Shown here piece after piece: positions 23,889 through 33,391 of a stretch of 64,000 nucleotides of DNA. Each line of letters starts with the position of its first letter. Within the stretch, counting starts at the first letter, position 1. A program made the translations under genes and the position numbers. The notes under the pieces were generated by a model, which saw only the letters and a program-made list of their open reading frames with translations, did not search any database and was not told the DNA's origin. Source of the stretch: Sulfitobacter noctilucae (lineage in GTDB: Bacteria; Pseudomonadota; Alphaproteobacteria; Rhodobacterales; Rhodobacteraceae); NCBI RefSeq assembly GCF_000622365.1, contig NZ_JASC01000014.1, forward strand, positions 682,001 through 746,000, read 5' to 3'.

Positions 23889-25913
23889 TCAGACGGCGAT
23901 TTTGCCGCCACCTTTTTTGGTCACCACAACCACCGAAGGGCGCGGCGGCATGGCGGGGTCAAAGTCTGGCCAGCGCGTCGCGGGGTCTTCGAAGGTCGAG
24001 GCGCGTTCAAACCCTTTGAGGTCTTTTGTGCCGTCGGTACCGGGATGCTGGACCGCCAGAAACAAAGTCTTTCCGTCGTCGGTGAAATAGGGGCCGCACA
24101 TCTCGCCGCCGACGGGACACCGGAAAAACAGCTTTGAAGTGCCGCGCGCGGTGCCTTCAGTCTCCACCGCATAAAGCCCGTCAGATTTGCCGGTCCTTCC
24201 CCAGTTCGATCCCTGATCGGTAGACACCCACAACCGCCCGTCCGCGTCGATGGCGCAATTGTCGGGCGATCCGAACCAGCCGTTCTCGGATGTTTCCGGG
24301 TTCCATTGGGCACCGACTTCGGCCAGTGATGGATCGCCACATTTCACGAGGATCGACCATGTGCCGAAGGTCGCCGCGTGGTTGCCGCCATCTTCCTTGA
24401 TCTCGATGATATGGCCAAAACGGCTTTTGGAACGGGGGTTTGCGGGGTTTACTTCATCCGGTTCTCTGCGTGAGTTGTTGGTCAGCATGATATAGGCGGT
24501 GCCGTCGCCGCGCGGCTGCGCATCCTCGGGACGGTCCATCGGCGTGGCCCCCAGCGCGTCGGCGGCGAGGCGCGTGTCAATCAGCACATCGGCCTGAGAG
24601 GCAAAGCCGTTCACGGTCGTCAGTGGCCCGGTCCCATGCACCAGTGGCATCCATGTGACGGTGCCATCGGCGTCAAACCGCGCCACATAAAGCGTGCCTT
24701 CGTCCAAGAGCTTGCCGTTCTCGGAGGCGACATCGGAAACTGTACCGTCGGAGACATATTTATACTGATAATCAAAGCGGTTGTCGTCGCCCATATAGAC
24801 CACGAGCTTGCCATCGCTGCTGACTGTGGTCTCGGCCCCCTCATGACGAAACCGGCCCAAAGCGGTGCGCTTGATCGGGGTTGAGGTCGGGTCCATCGGA
24901 TCCACTTCGACCACCCAGCCGAATTTGTTGGGCGCGTTTGGTTCGCGGTCGATGTTAAAGCGGTCGTGCCGGGTTCCCCAGTTGTACCACATGCCCGGCA
25001 CGCCATAACGTTTCTTGGAGGCTGCATCGCTGTGCGCGGAAAGATCGGGCTTTCCCTCGGCATCCAGCACATCGGTCCAGTAGTAGCCGTGAAAGTTTTC
25101 CTCGGCCATCAACCAAGTGCCCCAGGGGGTCATGCCGCCTGCACAATTGTTCAGCGTGCCGATGACGTTGACACCATCGGGATCGTCGCTCGTTTTCATG
25201 CGCTCGTGACCCGCGGCAGGTCCGCTCAACACCATGGCGGTATCAAGCGGCGTGATGCGGCGGTTCATCTTCCCATCCCGCACGACCTGCCATGTGCCTG
25301 CATTGTCCTTGGTGATCTCGACAATAGACCCGCCGTGGGCGGCCATCTCGATGTCGATCAGCTCTGGCGTCATACCGGCAAAGCCATCGCGGTCCTGACG
25401 GCCCAGACCGGGGAACATCACCTCTTCGTTGGTGTATTCGTGGTTCACACAAAGCAACCCACGCGTGCCAGCCTCATTCAGCGGCACAAATCCGATATAG
25501 TCGTTGTTATAGCCGAATTGCTTCAACTGGGCCGCAGCGGTCTGGTCCATCACGTCGAATTCCGGCGCATCGGCGGTGATCGGATCGCCCCAGCGCAGGA
25601 GCACCTTGGCGTCATACCCGTCGGCTACGTGGTGCATCTCATCATTGCCGGCGATCAATTCTTCGAACCTGTACCGGCTCGCAGTGCCTGCCTGTGCCGG
25701 GGCAGGGGCAACGAGGGCGGAGGTGCTGAAAAGCGCAGTTGAGGCCGACACGCCAAGCATACCGCGCAAGACATCGCGGCGGCCATAGCGGGTGTTGATC
25801 ACATCCCCGATGGTACGGCCGAGATTGGGGTTGGTCGGGATGTCGTCAAAGGCCTCATAGGCTTCGGACTTGTTGCCGATAGAGGGGTCGTTGATGATGT
25901 CACTGCGTTTCAT
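23889..25913 (-). CDS. PhoX-family alkaline phosphatase, Tat-exported
   Basis: A 674-residue DUF839/PhoX protein. A twin-arginine signal RRDVLRG at 45-51 followed by a hydrophobic stretch and APAQA cleavage region indicates export of the folded enzyme; the long pre-signal N-terminus is usual for PhoX. Motifs such as CVNHEYTNEE, GTLNNCAGGMTPWGTWLMAEENF and DNCAIDADGRLWVSTDQGSN fit the metal-bound beta-propeller. It releases phosphate from organic esters in the periplasm. The start at 25911-25913 was chosen over a 20-codon longer frame, with a modest GAGAG site. No clear Pho box was seen upstream. Confidence 0.9.
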   Translation of the reverse strand: MKRSDIINDPSIGNKSEAYEAFDDIPTNPNLGRTIGDVINTRYGRRDVLRGMLGVSASTALFSTSALVAPAPAQAGTASRYRFEELIAGNDEMHHVADGYDAKVLLRWGDPITADAPEFDVMDQTAAAQLKQFGYNNDYIGFVPLNEAGTRGLLCVNHEYTNEEVMFPGLGRQDRDGFAGMTPELIDIEMAAHGGSIVEITKDNAGTWQVVRDGKMNRRITPLDTAMVLSGPAAGHERMKTSDDPDGVNVIGTLNNCAGGMTPWGTWLMAEENFHGYYWTDVLDAEGKPDLSAHSDAASKKRYGVPGMWYNWGTRHDRFNIDREPNAPNKFGWVVEVDPMDPTSTPIKRTALGRFRHEGAETTVSSDGKLVVYMGDDNRFDYQYKYVSDGTVSDVASENGKLLDEGTLYVARFDADGTVTWMPLVHGTGPLTTVNGFASQADVLIDTRLAADALGATPMDRPEDAQPRGDGTAYIMLTNNSRREPDEVNPANPRSKSRFGHIIEIKEDGGNHAATFGTWSILVKCGDPSLAEVGAQWNPETSENGWFGSPDNCAIDADGRLWVSTDQGSNWGRTGKSDGLYAVETEGTARGTSKLFFRCPVGGEMCGPYFTDDGKTLFLAVQHPGTDGTKDLKGFERASTFEDPATRWPDFDPAMPPRPSVVVVTKKGGGKIAV

Positions 25914-26036
25914 GGCGTCGCTCTCACGATTGAATTCACTCTGCGGTGATTTGCCCCGCGTTTGTTTCTGCAATGTGACAGCTTTGAAGGTATTCTGCCA
26001 CGCCCGCGTCGGGGCGGGACAGTTTCTTGTCCCCGA

Positions 26037-27251
26037 TCAATCCCGCGCAAAGCGGGCGATCAGATCAGGTATATGTTTGCGAAACGGGAAGAACCCCTTG
26101 GTAGCAAGCGGCCAAGCCGTGCTGTCCAACGGACGCCGCATCAGGTTGATAGGGGGCACACCGTCGATGGCGCGGTAGGCGGCGAACATCTGCTGTACGG
26201 GACCAACGGGAGCATAGCCTGCGACGATCTGCTCCAAGGCATTTTCTCGCGCCCAATCTGCTATGGCCTGCGCCGTTGCGAGTGTATCCATCTGCTGACC
26301 CTCGGGCAGGGTGCTTTGCGCGGTGGCCTGCCTGAAAGCCGCGACATGAGGGGCAATATGCCACGGGCTGTGTCCTTCGCTGGCATCGGCATAGGCGACT
26401 GCGACAGCGTCGGGGGCTGCCGCGCGCATCCGTTCCGCGTTCACATCATCGTCATGCAGCAGAAGGCCATAGCGTGATGCGAGCGGCACCGTGTCGCAGG
26501 GCGGCAGGGCCATCGGATCGGGGTTCGGCGGTGCCTCTTGGGGATGGGCCGTACTGACCAGACCGCGCACACCGACAAACCTGCCACCGGTGAACCGCGC
26601 GATGTTGCCGGGATCCGCAAGATAGCTCTTGCCCCGCGTCTGGATGCCCGCGACCCAGCGCCAGCTGAGCGTATTGACCGCTGCATCGCCATCCAGCAAA
26701 TGCCGGAGGAAGAAATCTGCGCCCAATTGCCACGGCAATTCCAGCGTAAAGATCCAGATCGATGCGAACCACATTCGTGCGTGATTGTGCAGATAGCCGG
26801 TTTGCACCAGTTCCTGCGCCCAAGCGTCAAAAGGCGCAATCCCGGTCTGGCCGCTGCAGGCGTCTTCCCAACGGGCGCGCAAGCCCGACTGGGTCTGAAC
26901 GTCGTCGCGCAACTGATTGAGATCGCTTAGGTATTGCTCCCAGACGCCCGGACGCATCTCCATCCAGCCTTTCCAATAGGTACGCCAGAACACCTCTGTC
27001 AGGTACTTGTCTGCAGCCTCTGCGCTATGATGGGCGAGCACGGCGCGGGTCACGTCGATTTCGTCCAAGGCACGCAGTTTCAGATAGGGCGAGAGGGTCG
27101 AGACAGCATCATGCCGCCCCGGCCCGTGATCGAAATTGCGCCCTTCCGCATAGGCGCTGCCGGCATGGGGCGCGAAGCCGGCCAATCGGGCGCGGGCGTC
27201 CGTAAGGCCGGGGGCTGCGATCAGATCGTCATGTGCTGTTTCTTGGGTCAT
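26037..27251 (-). CDS. Photolyase/cryptochrome-like FAD-binding protein without antenna domain
   Basis: A 404-residue protein consisting almost only of the FAD-binding domain of DNA photolyases. LSPYLKLRALDEIDV opens the domain, HNHARMWFASIWIFTLELPWQLGADFF is the strong FAD motif, and LSWRWVAGIQTRGKSYLADPGNIARFT continues it. The usual N-terminal alpha/beta antenna domain of about 130-160 residues is missing, and no alternative start would add it because there is too little upstream sequence. It could be a specialised blue-light sensor or repair enzyme. GTG at 27260 is an alternative start. Confidence 0.8.
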   Translation of the reverse strand: MTQETAHDDLIAAPGLTDARARLAGFAPHAGSAYAEGRNFDHGPGRHDAVSTLSPYLKLRALDEIDVTRAVLAHHSAEAADKYLTEVFWRTYWKGWMEMRPGVWEQYLSDLNQLRDDVQTQSGLRARWEDACSGQTGIAPFDAWAQELVQTGYLHNHARMWFASIWIFTLELPWQLGADFFLRHLLDGDAAVNTLSWRWVAGIQTRGKSYLADPGNIARFTGGRFVGVRGLVSTAHPQEAPPNPDPMALPPCDTVPLASRYGLLLHDDDVNAERMRAAAPDAVAVAYADASEGHSPWHIAPHVAAFRQATAQSTLPEGQQMDTLATAQAIADWARENALEQIVAGYAPVGPVQQMFAAYRAIDGVPPINLMRRPLDSTAWPLATKGFFPFRKHIPDLIARFARD

Positions 27252-27383
27252 GTGCGGCACCTAGGGCGCGCTTGCGCAAGGGCAACATGCCCGGCCCCCC
27301 TTGAAGGTCCGTCTGCCCGCGACTAATCTGATGCTAACGGTTTGGCAGGTATGGTCCTGCGAACACAAATACAGGCAGACATT

Positions 27384-28049
27384 ATGAACCATCCCCATGA
27401 AACTTACAGCAACCTCGTCCCGATGGTGGTCGAGCAGACCAGCCGGGGCGAACGCGCCTACGACATTTTCTCGCGTCTGCTGAAAGAACGGATCATTTTC
27501 ATCAACGGCCCGATCCACAGCGGTATGAGCCATCTTGTGGTGGCGCAGCTTTTGCATCTTGAGGCGGAAAACCCCTCCAAGGAAATTTCAATGTACATCA
27601 ACTCGCCCGGTGGCGAGGTGTCGGCCGGTCTGTCGATCTATGACACGATGCAGTACATCCGCCCCAAAGTGTCCACGTTGATCTGCGGCATGGCGGCTTC
27701 GATGGGCTCTGTCATTGCGATCGGCGGCGAGAAGGGCATGCGCTTTGCGCTGCCCAATGCCGAAGTCATGATTCACCAGCCCTCCGGCGGCAGTCAGGGC
27801 GTTGCCGAAGATATCCTGATTTCTGCACGTCACATCGAACGCACCCGCGAGCGGATGTACCAACTTTATATGCATCACTCCGGTCAGGACTATGAGACTG
27901 TGCAAAAGGCACTGGACCGTGATCTGTGGATGACGCCGGATGAAGCGCTGGAATGGGGTCACATCGACGAAATCGTTGCCAACCGTGGCAAGGAAGACGA
28001 CAGCGATGCGCCCAAGGCCAAGGCGAAAAAGCCCAAAGGCGACAAGTAA
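27384..28049 (+). CDS. clpP: ATP-dependent Clp protease proteolytic subunit
   Basis: A 221-residue serine protease subunit that forms the tetradecameric barrel. The catalytic triad is visible as Ser106 (GMAASMGSV), His131 (MIHQPSGG) and Asp180 ([11 protein letters not shown]). The C-terminus has a Lys/Asp-rich tail ([11 protein letters not shown]). The ORF opens at 27342, but the ATG at 27384, after CAGGCAGA, gives the normal N-terminus [19 protein letters not shown]. It is followed after 120 bp by clpX, the usual gene pair. Confidence 0.97.
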   Translation: MNHPHETYSNLVPMVVEQTSRGERAYDIFSRLLKERIIFINGPIHSGMSHLVVAQLLHLEAENPSKEISMYINSPGGEVSAGLSIYDTMQYIRPKVSTLICGMAASMGSVIAIGGEKGMRFALPNAEVMIHQPSGGSQGVAEDILISARHIERTRERMYQLYMHHSGQDYETVQKALDRDLWMTPDEALEWGHIDEIVANRGKEDDSDAPKAKAKKPKGDK

Positions 28050-28169
28050 CCAAGACCTCAGGTGCTGCGATTTTACGATTGTAGCGCCTGTGGCACTGCC
28101 CTAGTGTTTGGGCAAGGACCGCACCCTGTTCGGGGGTGCAAAATTCACGACAGACCTGAAAGGGCTGAC

Positions 28170-29438
28170 ATGGCGAATACTTCTGGCGGTGATAGCAAAA
28201 ACACATTGTACTGCAGCTTCTGCGGCAAGAGCCAGCATGAGGTGCGTAAGCTGATTGCGGGACCGACCGTTTTCATCTGCGACGAATGTGTCGAACTTTG
28301 CATGGATATCATCCGCGAAGAGACAAAGGCGAGTGGCCTGAAGGCGACGGACGGCGTACCCACGCCGAAAGACATCTGTGAGGTTCTGGACGATTATGTA
28401 ATCGGTCAGGCGATGGCCAAACGTGTGCTGTCGGTGGCGGTGCACAACCATTACAAGCGATTGAATCACGCCCAGAAGGGCGGCGACATCGAACTGGCGA
28501 AATCCAACATTCTGCTGATTGGCCCCACCGGTTGCGGCAAGACGTTGCTGGCGCAAACACTGGCCCGCATCCTTGATGTACCATTCACGATGGCCGATGC
28601 AACGACGTTGACCGAAGCTGGCTATGTGGGTGAGGACGTCGAAAACATCATCCTCAAGCTGCTGCAATCGTCAGAGTACAACGTAGAGCGTGCACAGCGT
28701 GGTATTGTCTATATCGATGAAGTCGATAAAATTACGCGAAAGTCGGAAAATCCTTCGATCACACGCGATGTATCGGGTGAGGGGGTGCAGCAGGCGCTTC
28801 TGAAGCTGATGGAAGGCACTGTGGCTTCCGTACCGCCGCAGGGCGGGCGCAAGCATCCGCAACAGGAATTCCTGCAAGTGGACACCACGAATATCCTCTT
28901 CATCTGCGGCGGTGCTTTCGCTGGTCTCGACAAGATCATCGCGGCACGGGGCAAAGGCTCAGCCATGGGCTTCGGCGCGGATGTGCGCGACAACGATGCG
29001 CGCGGCATCGGCGAGATTTTCACCGATCTGGAGCCGGAAGACCTGTTGAAGTTCGGTCTGATCCCGGAATTCGTCGGTCGTTTGCCGGTTCTGGCCACGC
29101 TGGAAGATCTGGACGAAGATGCTTTGGTCACCATCCTGACACAGCCCAAGAATGCGCTTGTGAAGCAATACCAGCGCCTGTTCGAGTTGGAAGACACGCA
29201 GCTGACCTTCACCGATGATGCGTTGTCAGCTATCGCCAAGCGCGCGATCGAGCGCAAGACAGGTGCCCGTGGTTTGCGGTCGATCCTTGAGGATATTCTG
29301 CTGGATACCATGTTCGATCTGCCTGGGTTGGAAACCGTCAGTGAAGTTGTGGTGAACGAAGAGGCGGTGAACACCGATGCCACTCCGTTGATGATCCACG
29401 GCGAGACGGAAAAGAAAGAGCCTGCAACAGCGGGTTAA
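28170..29438 (+). CDS. clpX: ATP-dependent Clp protease ATP-binding subunit ClpX
   Basis: A 422-residue AAA+ unfoldase. The N-terminal C4 zinc finger (CSFCGK ... CDECVELC) binds adaptors, Walker A is GPTGCGKT, Walker B is in YIDEVDKI, and the pore-loop and sensor regions are complete up to [16 protein letters not shown]. It unfolds tagged proteins and feeds them to ClpP. AAAGGG precedes the ATG at 28170; the longer open frame from 28062 lacks a site. A strong terminator follows. Confidence 0.98.
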   Translation: MANTSGGDSKNTLYCSFCGKSQHEVRKLIAGPTVFICDECVELCMDIIREETKASGLKATDGVPTPKDICEVLDDYVIGQAMAKRVLSVAVHNHYKRLNHAQKGGDIELAKSNILLIGPTGCGKTLLAQTLARILDVPFTMADATTLTEAGYVGEDVENIILKLLQSSEYNVERAQRGIVYIDEVDKITRKSENPSITRDVSGEGVQQALLKLMEGTVASVPPQGGRKHPQQEFLQVDTTNILFICGGAFAGLDKIIAARGKGSAMGFGADVRDNDARGIGEIFTDLEPEDLLKFGLIPEFVGRLPVLATLEDLDEDALVTILTQPKNALVKQYQRLFELEDTQLTFTDDALSAIAKRAIERKTGARGLRSILEDILLDTMFDLPGLETVSEVVVNEEAVNTDATPLMIHGETEKKEPATAG

Positions 29439-29476
29439 GAGCGGGGCGACCTGCGGGTTGCACGAGTTTAGTGGCT

Positions 29477-29515
29477 AAAAAGGGCGCGTTTCAGGACGCG
29501 CCCCTTTTTCTTTTT
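29477..29515 (+). terminator. Rho-independent terminator of clpPX
   Basis: Stem GGGCGCG/CGCGCCC with loop TTTCAGGA, flanked by A-rich 5' sequence and followed by CTTTTTCTTTTTC. Located 40 bp after the clpX stop. Confidence 0.9.
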
Positions 29516-29725
29516 CGTGGGGGGAAAGGCTGCGGGTCTCACCAAAACCAGCAGGTCTCGCACCCGCCCTTGATTGATCTCTGCCTGCCGGATCGTGGTG
29601 CCGTCCTCAAGACAATTGGCCGTCTCCCGCAAGCGGTCCCTCGGCAATTTATCTTGACGCCGTCCCCCCGATCAGGCCGTCTGTGCTCAAGCAAGGGCGG
29701 CTCCGAAACCAGCGGGAGGATTGAC

Positions 29726-30088
29726 ATGAACATACGACGGATATCATCGGGCGGCGCATTCGAGCAGAAGGTCGGCTATTGCCGTGCAGTTGTCGCGGGC
29801 GGATTTGTCCATGTTGCAGGCACCGTGGGACAGGGCAATGATGTGGTCAGTCAATGCCGGTCTGCATTGGAAATCATCGCAGCGGCACTGGATGAAGCAG
29901 GCGCTTCTTTTGCGGATGTGGTGCGGGTGACCTACATGCTGCCGGATCGCGCCGAGTTCGAGCCGTGTTGGCCCGTGCTGGTGGCCGCATTTGGTGAGAA
30001 CCCGCCCGCGGCAACCATGATCGAATGTGGGCTGATCGACCCGAAGTACCGGATCGAGATCGAAGTGACAGCGCTGTTGCCGGCCTAG
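29726..30088 (+). CDS. RidA/YjgF-family protein
   Basis: A 120-residue small trimeric-fold protein of the Rid family, which removes reactive enamine/imine intermediates or related compounds. Motifs GYCRAVVAGGFVHVAGTVG, ADVVRVTYMLPDRAEFEP and PPAATMIECGLIDPKYRIEIEV are family-typical, including an Arg in the position of the RidA carboxylate binder only in altered form (KYRIEIEV), so deaminase activity is uncertain. GGGAGGA precedes the ATG. Its stop shares the CTAG tetranucleotide with the stop of the convergent gene. Confidence 0.88.
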   Translation: MNIRRISSGGAFEQKVGYCRAVVAGGFVHVAGTVGQGNDVVSQCRSALEIIAAALDEAGASFADVVRVTYMLPDRAEFEPCWPVLVAAFGENPPAATMIECGLIDPKYRIEIEVTALLPA

Positions 30089-31851
30089 GCGACTTCCTCG
30101 AAGCGGTCGCCAAGGCGCTCCTGTACCTCTTTCGGGTCAAGCGGATCCCAGCGGGCGCTCCCCTTCGCGATGAAGCCTGCCTGGGCCAAGGCGGTTTGCA
30201 CTGCGGGCATGTCCAACTCGCCCATCCACATGCGCGGCTTGGCGGCCCCCAGAGGTTTCCATGATCGCTTGAGGTGGGTGATGGTCACAGGCGCGGTTCC
30301 GGTGAAAGACCGGACGTGCGTTTCAAGGTTGGCTGTGGCACCGGACGGGCGGCGTACGATCATCGCAATGTCGGTTTTCGGATCCGCGACCATTGCCAGC
30401 ATATGCAGGGCTGATCCTTCTGCGGCAATCACTTGCCTGGCGGCCTTATAGGTCGCGATCTGGTGGAATATGTCATGCTTTTCAGGGTGATAGATGCTGT
30501 AGTCTTCGGCAGCCAACTTGGCCTCAAGCTCTGACTCTCCGATCAGGTTGCCACGTCCGGCGGGCAGCTTGCTGCGGCTGATATAGAGCTTCTCGGCGCC
30601 GTCTGCCTTAACGTCCTTGCCAAAGCGGTTGGCGATGGCGGCGCGGTATTCTTGGGTGCCTTCGATCATGCGGCCCAGACCGAAGCCTTGGCCAGGGACG
30701 ATCAGCTTTTCCACACGCTCGGGGGCTGCCGCGCACACCACGGGGGCATCTGTGCCAAGTAGGGCAACCAGATCACGTTGGAACTGAAGCACGTCTTCGC
30801 CATTGCGCGGTCGTTTGGGAATGAAGAGAATGCCGTCGATCTTGTCTTTGAGGTGATCAAGTGCCCAGAGCCGTGCCGTGCTCTCCACCAGAAAATGTCC
30901 GAAGTGCATCCAAAGCACACCACCCCATAGCCAGGTTCCCTTGCGCAGCGGCAGCTCACCTTCCGGCATCGGCGGTTTTATCGTCAAAGAGCGCCCGTTC
31001 CGCCACAACGCGCCGGAGCTGTGATAGCTGCCGTCGCTGCGCAGCAGGCCGGCCTTTTGGACAAAGTTCTGTTCCGTCGGAGGGACGACGACGGCCTTTT
31101 CCAGCGTTTCGATCTGGGTGGTCCATCCGCCTTCGGGCACGGGGGGCTGCAAGGCTTTGTCGAAGGTGCAGGTCCAGACATGGCGGGTGGAATGGCCGGC
31201 CACTTTGGCGAAACCGGCACGTTCAAGGATGGATTTACATTCAATCATGCCTTCCACGCCATAGGCTTCGGGGTGGAATTCAATCACGATGGCCCGGATC
31301 CCATCGAGTGAGGCATGGCGCAAAAAGTCGAGCTCGCCGCCCTCAATGTCCATCAAAAGGATGTCCGGAGCGAATTCTGCATGGACGGTTTTGTAGTCCG
31401 CTGTCGGGACTTCGACTGCTGTGGTCGCACGGCTGTCGGTATCGATCAACGATGAGCCGAGATAGGAGTTGCGGATATGGAAGGTCATGGTTTTGGGCGC
31501 GTCGGGTGCCGAGATCAGCACCTCGTTGCGGACTTCGATCTTGGTTTCGAGCCGGTTCAGCTCGTAGAGCGCAGTGATATGCTCAATCAGGTTCGGATTG
31601 GCCTCGAACGACAGCACTTTGGCCGGTTCGGCGTTTTTTGCGACAATTGCACCGACCAAGCCGATGCCCGCGCCCAATTCCAACACCTTATCGCCACGGC
31701 GCACCACCTTCAAAGCGCCCGCAATTTCCTGTCCCTCATAACGTGCACCATTGATTCGCTCGATACGGGTGGGGGTGAGCAGGGGGCTGTCCGGCACTTT
31801 GACACCATGACATTCTGCGGCATGGGTCGGTTCGGTGCTTTTGGTTGCCAT
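30085..31851 (-). CDS. FkbM-type methyltransferase fused to GT61-family glycosyltransferase
   Basis: A 588-residue fusion. Residues 1-235 form an FkbM methyltransferase (SAM loop VLELGAGIGLVGAIVA at 56-71, DILLMDIEGGELDFL at about 163-177); residues about 280-520 resemble glycosyltransferase family 61 (WMHFGHFLVESTARLWAL, LYISRSKLPAGRGN, VIAAEGSALHMLAM). This suggests transfer and O-methylation of a sugar on a surface polysaccharide, but the acceptor is unknown. The gene is monocistronic with no polysaccharide genes beside it. Its stop overlaps the ridA-like stop by four bases. Confidence 0.82.
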   Translation of the reverse strand: MATKSTEPTHAAECHGVKVPDSPLLTPTRIERINGARYEGQEIAGALKVVRRGDKVLELGAGIGLVGAIVAKNAEPAKVLSFEANPNLIEHITALYELNRLETKIEVRNEVLISAPDAPKTMTFHIRNSYLGSSLIDTDSRATTAVEVPTADYKTVHAEFAPDILLMDIEGGELDFLRHASLDGIRAIVIEFHPEAYGVEGMIECKSILERAGFAKVAGHSTRHVWTCTFDKALQPPVPEGGWTTQIETLEKAVVVPPTEQNFVQKAGLLRSDGSYHSSGALWRNGRSLTIKPPMPEGELPLRKGTWLWGGVLWMHFGHFLVESTARLWALDHLKDKIDGILFIPKRPRNGEDVLQFQRDLVALLGTDAPVVCAAAPERVEKLIVPGQGFGLGRMIEGTQEYRAAIANRFGKDVKADGAEKLYISRSKLPAGRGNLIGESELEAKLAAEDYSIYHPEKHDIFHQIATYKAARQVIAAEGSALHMLAMVADPKTDIAMIVRRPSGATANLETHVRSFTGTAPVTITHLKRSWKPLGAAKPRMWMGELDMPAVQTALAQAGFIAKGSARWDPLDPKEVQERLGDRFEEVA

Positions 31852-32023
31852 GGGATTGTCTCCGTTTCAAAAACACTACCTTGCGGGGGCATCTGGGCCA
31901 ATGGTTTTGCCAAAGAGGCTTAATCCTCGGCAAAGGTCCGAGTCTTTGTCGCAACACCGTCCTGCCGCTGGACGCGCCGCGCGCAGTGGTGCATAACCGC
32001 TTTAATCGAGCGCGGAGAGCATC

Positions 32024-32407
32024 ATGGGCCTTTTGAATACAATCTTTCGGGCATTGACCTGGTGGGATGGCAACACCCTGAACACCCAGTTCTGGAGCTG
32101 GCGCAAGGGCGTCAAAGTGGGGGAAGACGAGCAGGGAAATATTTATTTCCGCAATGCCGACAACACCCGGCGCTGGGTCATGTTCAATGGTGAAATGGAA
32201 GCGACACGGGTCAGTCCGGACTGGCACGGCTGGTTGCACCATACATGGGACGAGCCGCCGACAGATCGGCCCTTGGCGCATAAGACCTGGGAAAAGCCGC
32301 ATATCGAGAACCTGACAGGGACCGCAATGGCCTATGCGCCGGCCGGGTCGATCCGGCAGGAAAAGCCTGCGGACCGTTCCGATTACGAGGCATGGACGCC
32401 GGAGTGA
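32024..32407 (+). CDS. NADH:ubiquinone oxidoreductase 17.2 kDa subunit homologue (NDUFA12)
   Basis: A 127-residue protein with the family pattern [29 protein letters not shown] then [28 protein letters not shown] and the Pro-rich C-terminus. In mitochondria and alphaproteobacteria this is an accessory subunit of complex I, on the inner membrane. It is not in a nuo operon here, which is usual for the bacterial homologue. It precedes the DUF2155 gene by four bases. The stop TGA at 32405-32407 and next GTG imply coupling. Confidence 0.93.
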   Translation: MGLLNTIFRALTWWDGNTLNTQFWSWRKGVKVGEDEQGNIYFRNADNTRRWVMFNGEMEATRVSPDWHGWLHHTWDEPPTDRPLAHKTWEKPHIENLTGTAMAYAPAGSIRQEKPADRSDYEAWTPE

Positions 32408-32411
32408 TCGC

Positions 32412-32786
32412 GTGAAACACGCTTTCAGGCAGATGTTCAAGTCACTGGCATTGCTGAGTTTATTGGCAAGTCCTGTAGCGGGACAGAGCGTGACAAGCGG
32501 CCCCGGTGCCGTGTTGCGATCGCTTGACAAGACTTCTGGTCAGACGAGGGATTTCGAACTGCGTGTCGGCCAAATACAGGCGATTGGCCCGGTGCAAGTG
32601 GTGCTGAACGACTGTCGCTACCCTGAGGGTAATCCTTCGGGCAATGCCTTCGCTTCCCTTGAGATTTCCGAACAGGGGCGCGCGGGCGTTCTGTTTTCGG
32701 GTTGGATGATTTCATCCTCTCCCGCTTTGTCAGCGCTAGAACATCCGCGCTACGATGTTTGGGTCATCCGCTGCATCACCTCATAA
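32412..32786 (+). CDS. DUF2155 exported protein
   Basis: A 124-residue secreted protein. A signal peptide of about 24 residues (FKSLALLSLLASPVAGQS) is followed by the DUF2155 domain with KTSGQTRDFELRVGQIQAIG, VVLNDCRYP and SGWMISSSPALSALEHPRYDVWVIRC. The function of the family is unknown. The GTG at 32412 is chosen because GGAG sits seven bases upstream. Its last 37 bp overlap the 3' end of the convergent aat gene, and in alphaproteobacteria this gene and aat are often neighbours. Confidence 0.88.
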   Translation: MKHAFRQMFKSLALLSLLASPVAGQSVTSGPGAVLRSLDKTSGQTRDFELRVGQIQAIGPVQVVLNDCRYPEGNPSGNAFASLEISEQGRAGVLFSGWMISSSPALSALEHPRYDVWVIRCITS

Positions 32787-33385
32787 AGGGTCAGCGGTTC
32801 TGGACCCGTGAAGTCTGCCGTGCGGGTTTGGGCATGTTCCAGTAGTGTGTGATATGCTTTGCGCGTTATTTCCTGCGCCCCAAGGGACGCAAGATGTGTG
32901 GTCAGGAACTGCGTGTCAAACAGGGTGAAACCAGCGCGGTTCAATCTGTCGATCAATGCGGCCAGCGCCATCTTCGACGCATTACTGCGCCGTGAAAACA
33001 TGCTTTCGCCAAAGAATGCGGTGCCCAGCGTCACTCCGTAAACGCCACCAACCAGGCTGCCCGCATCCCGAATTTCTAGCGAATGAGCGTGCCCCCTAAG
33101 GTGCAGCGCGCTGTAAAGACTGGATATTTCAGCGTTGATCCATGTGTCGGCACGGTCCGCGCAGGCCGCGACCACGGCGTCGAAATCGCGGTTGATCGCC
33201 ACCTCAAATGTGCTGCGCCGCATGGCTTTGGCCAGCGACCGGGACATGTGAAAGCCGTCCAGCGGCAGCACCCCGCGCCGTTCGGGATCGACCCAAAAGA
33301 TCTCTGTGTCGTCGCGGTGTTCTGCCATCGGAAAAATCCCGATAGCATAGCCGTGCAGCAAAAGCTCCGGTGTCAGGTCGGGCAT
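32750..33385 (-). CDS. aat: Leucyl/phenylalanyl-tRNA-protein transferase
   Basis: A 211-residue enzyme that adds Leu or Phe to the N-terminus of proteins with basic N-terminal residues, marking them for the ClpAP branch of the N-degron pathway. LLHGYAIGIFPMAE, FWVDPERRGVLPLDGFHMSRSL, TWINAEI, GGVYGVTLGTAFFGESMFSRRSNASK and LFDTQFLTTHLASLGA are all family-typical. It is six bases after the accC stop, so it is the last gene of accB-accC-aat. Confidence 0.97.
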   Translation of the reverse strand: MPDLTPELLLHGYAIGIFPMAEHRDDTEIFWVDPERRGVLPLDGFHMSRSLAKAMRRSTFEVAINRDFDAVVAACADRADTWINAEISSLYSALHLRGHAHSLEIRDAGSLVGGVYGVTLGTAFFGESMFSRRSNASKMALAALIDRLNRAGFTLFDTQFLTTHLASLGAQEITRKAYHTLLEHAQTRTADFTGPEPLTLYEVMQRMTQTS

Positions 33386-33391
33386 CGCGCG

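Noticed and set aside
23881..23893. Near-palindrome TCTGATAATCAGA at the phoX stop
   Set aside because: Short, includes the stop codon of phoX and has no T-run; no reason to call a site.
25914..26036. Pho box upstream of phoX
   Set aside because: One CTGTCAC half-like word is present, but no second half at the proper spacing.
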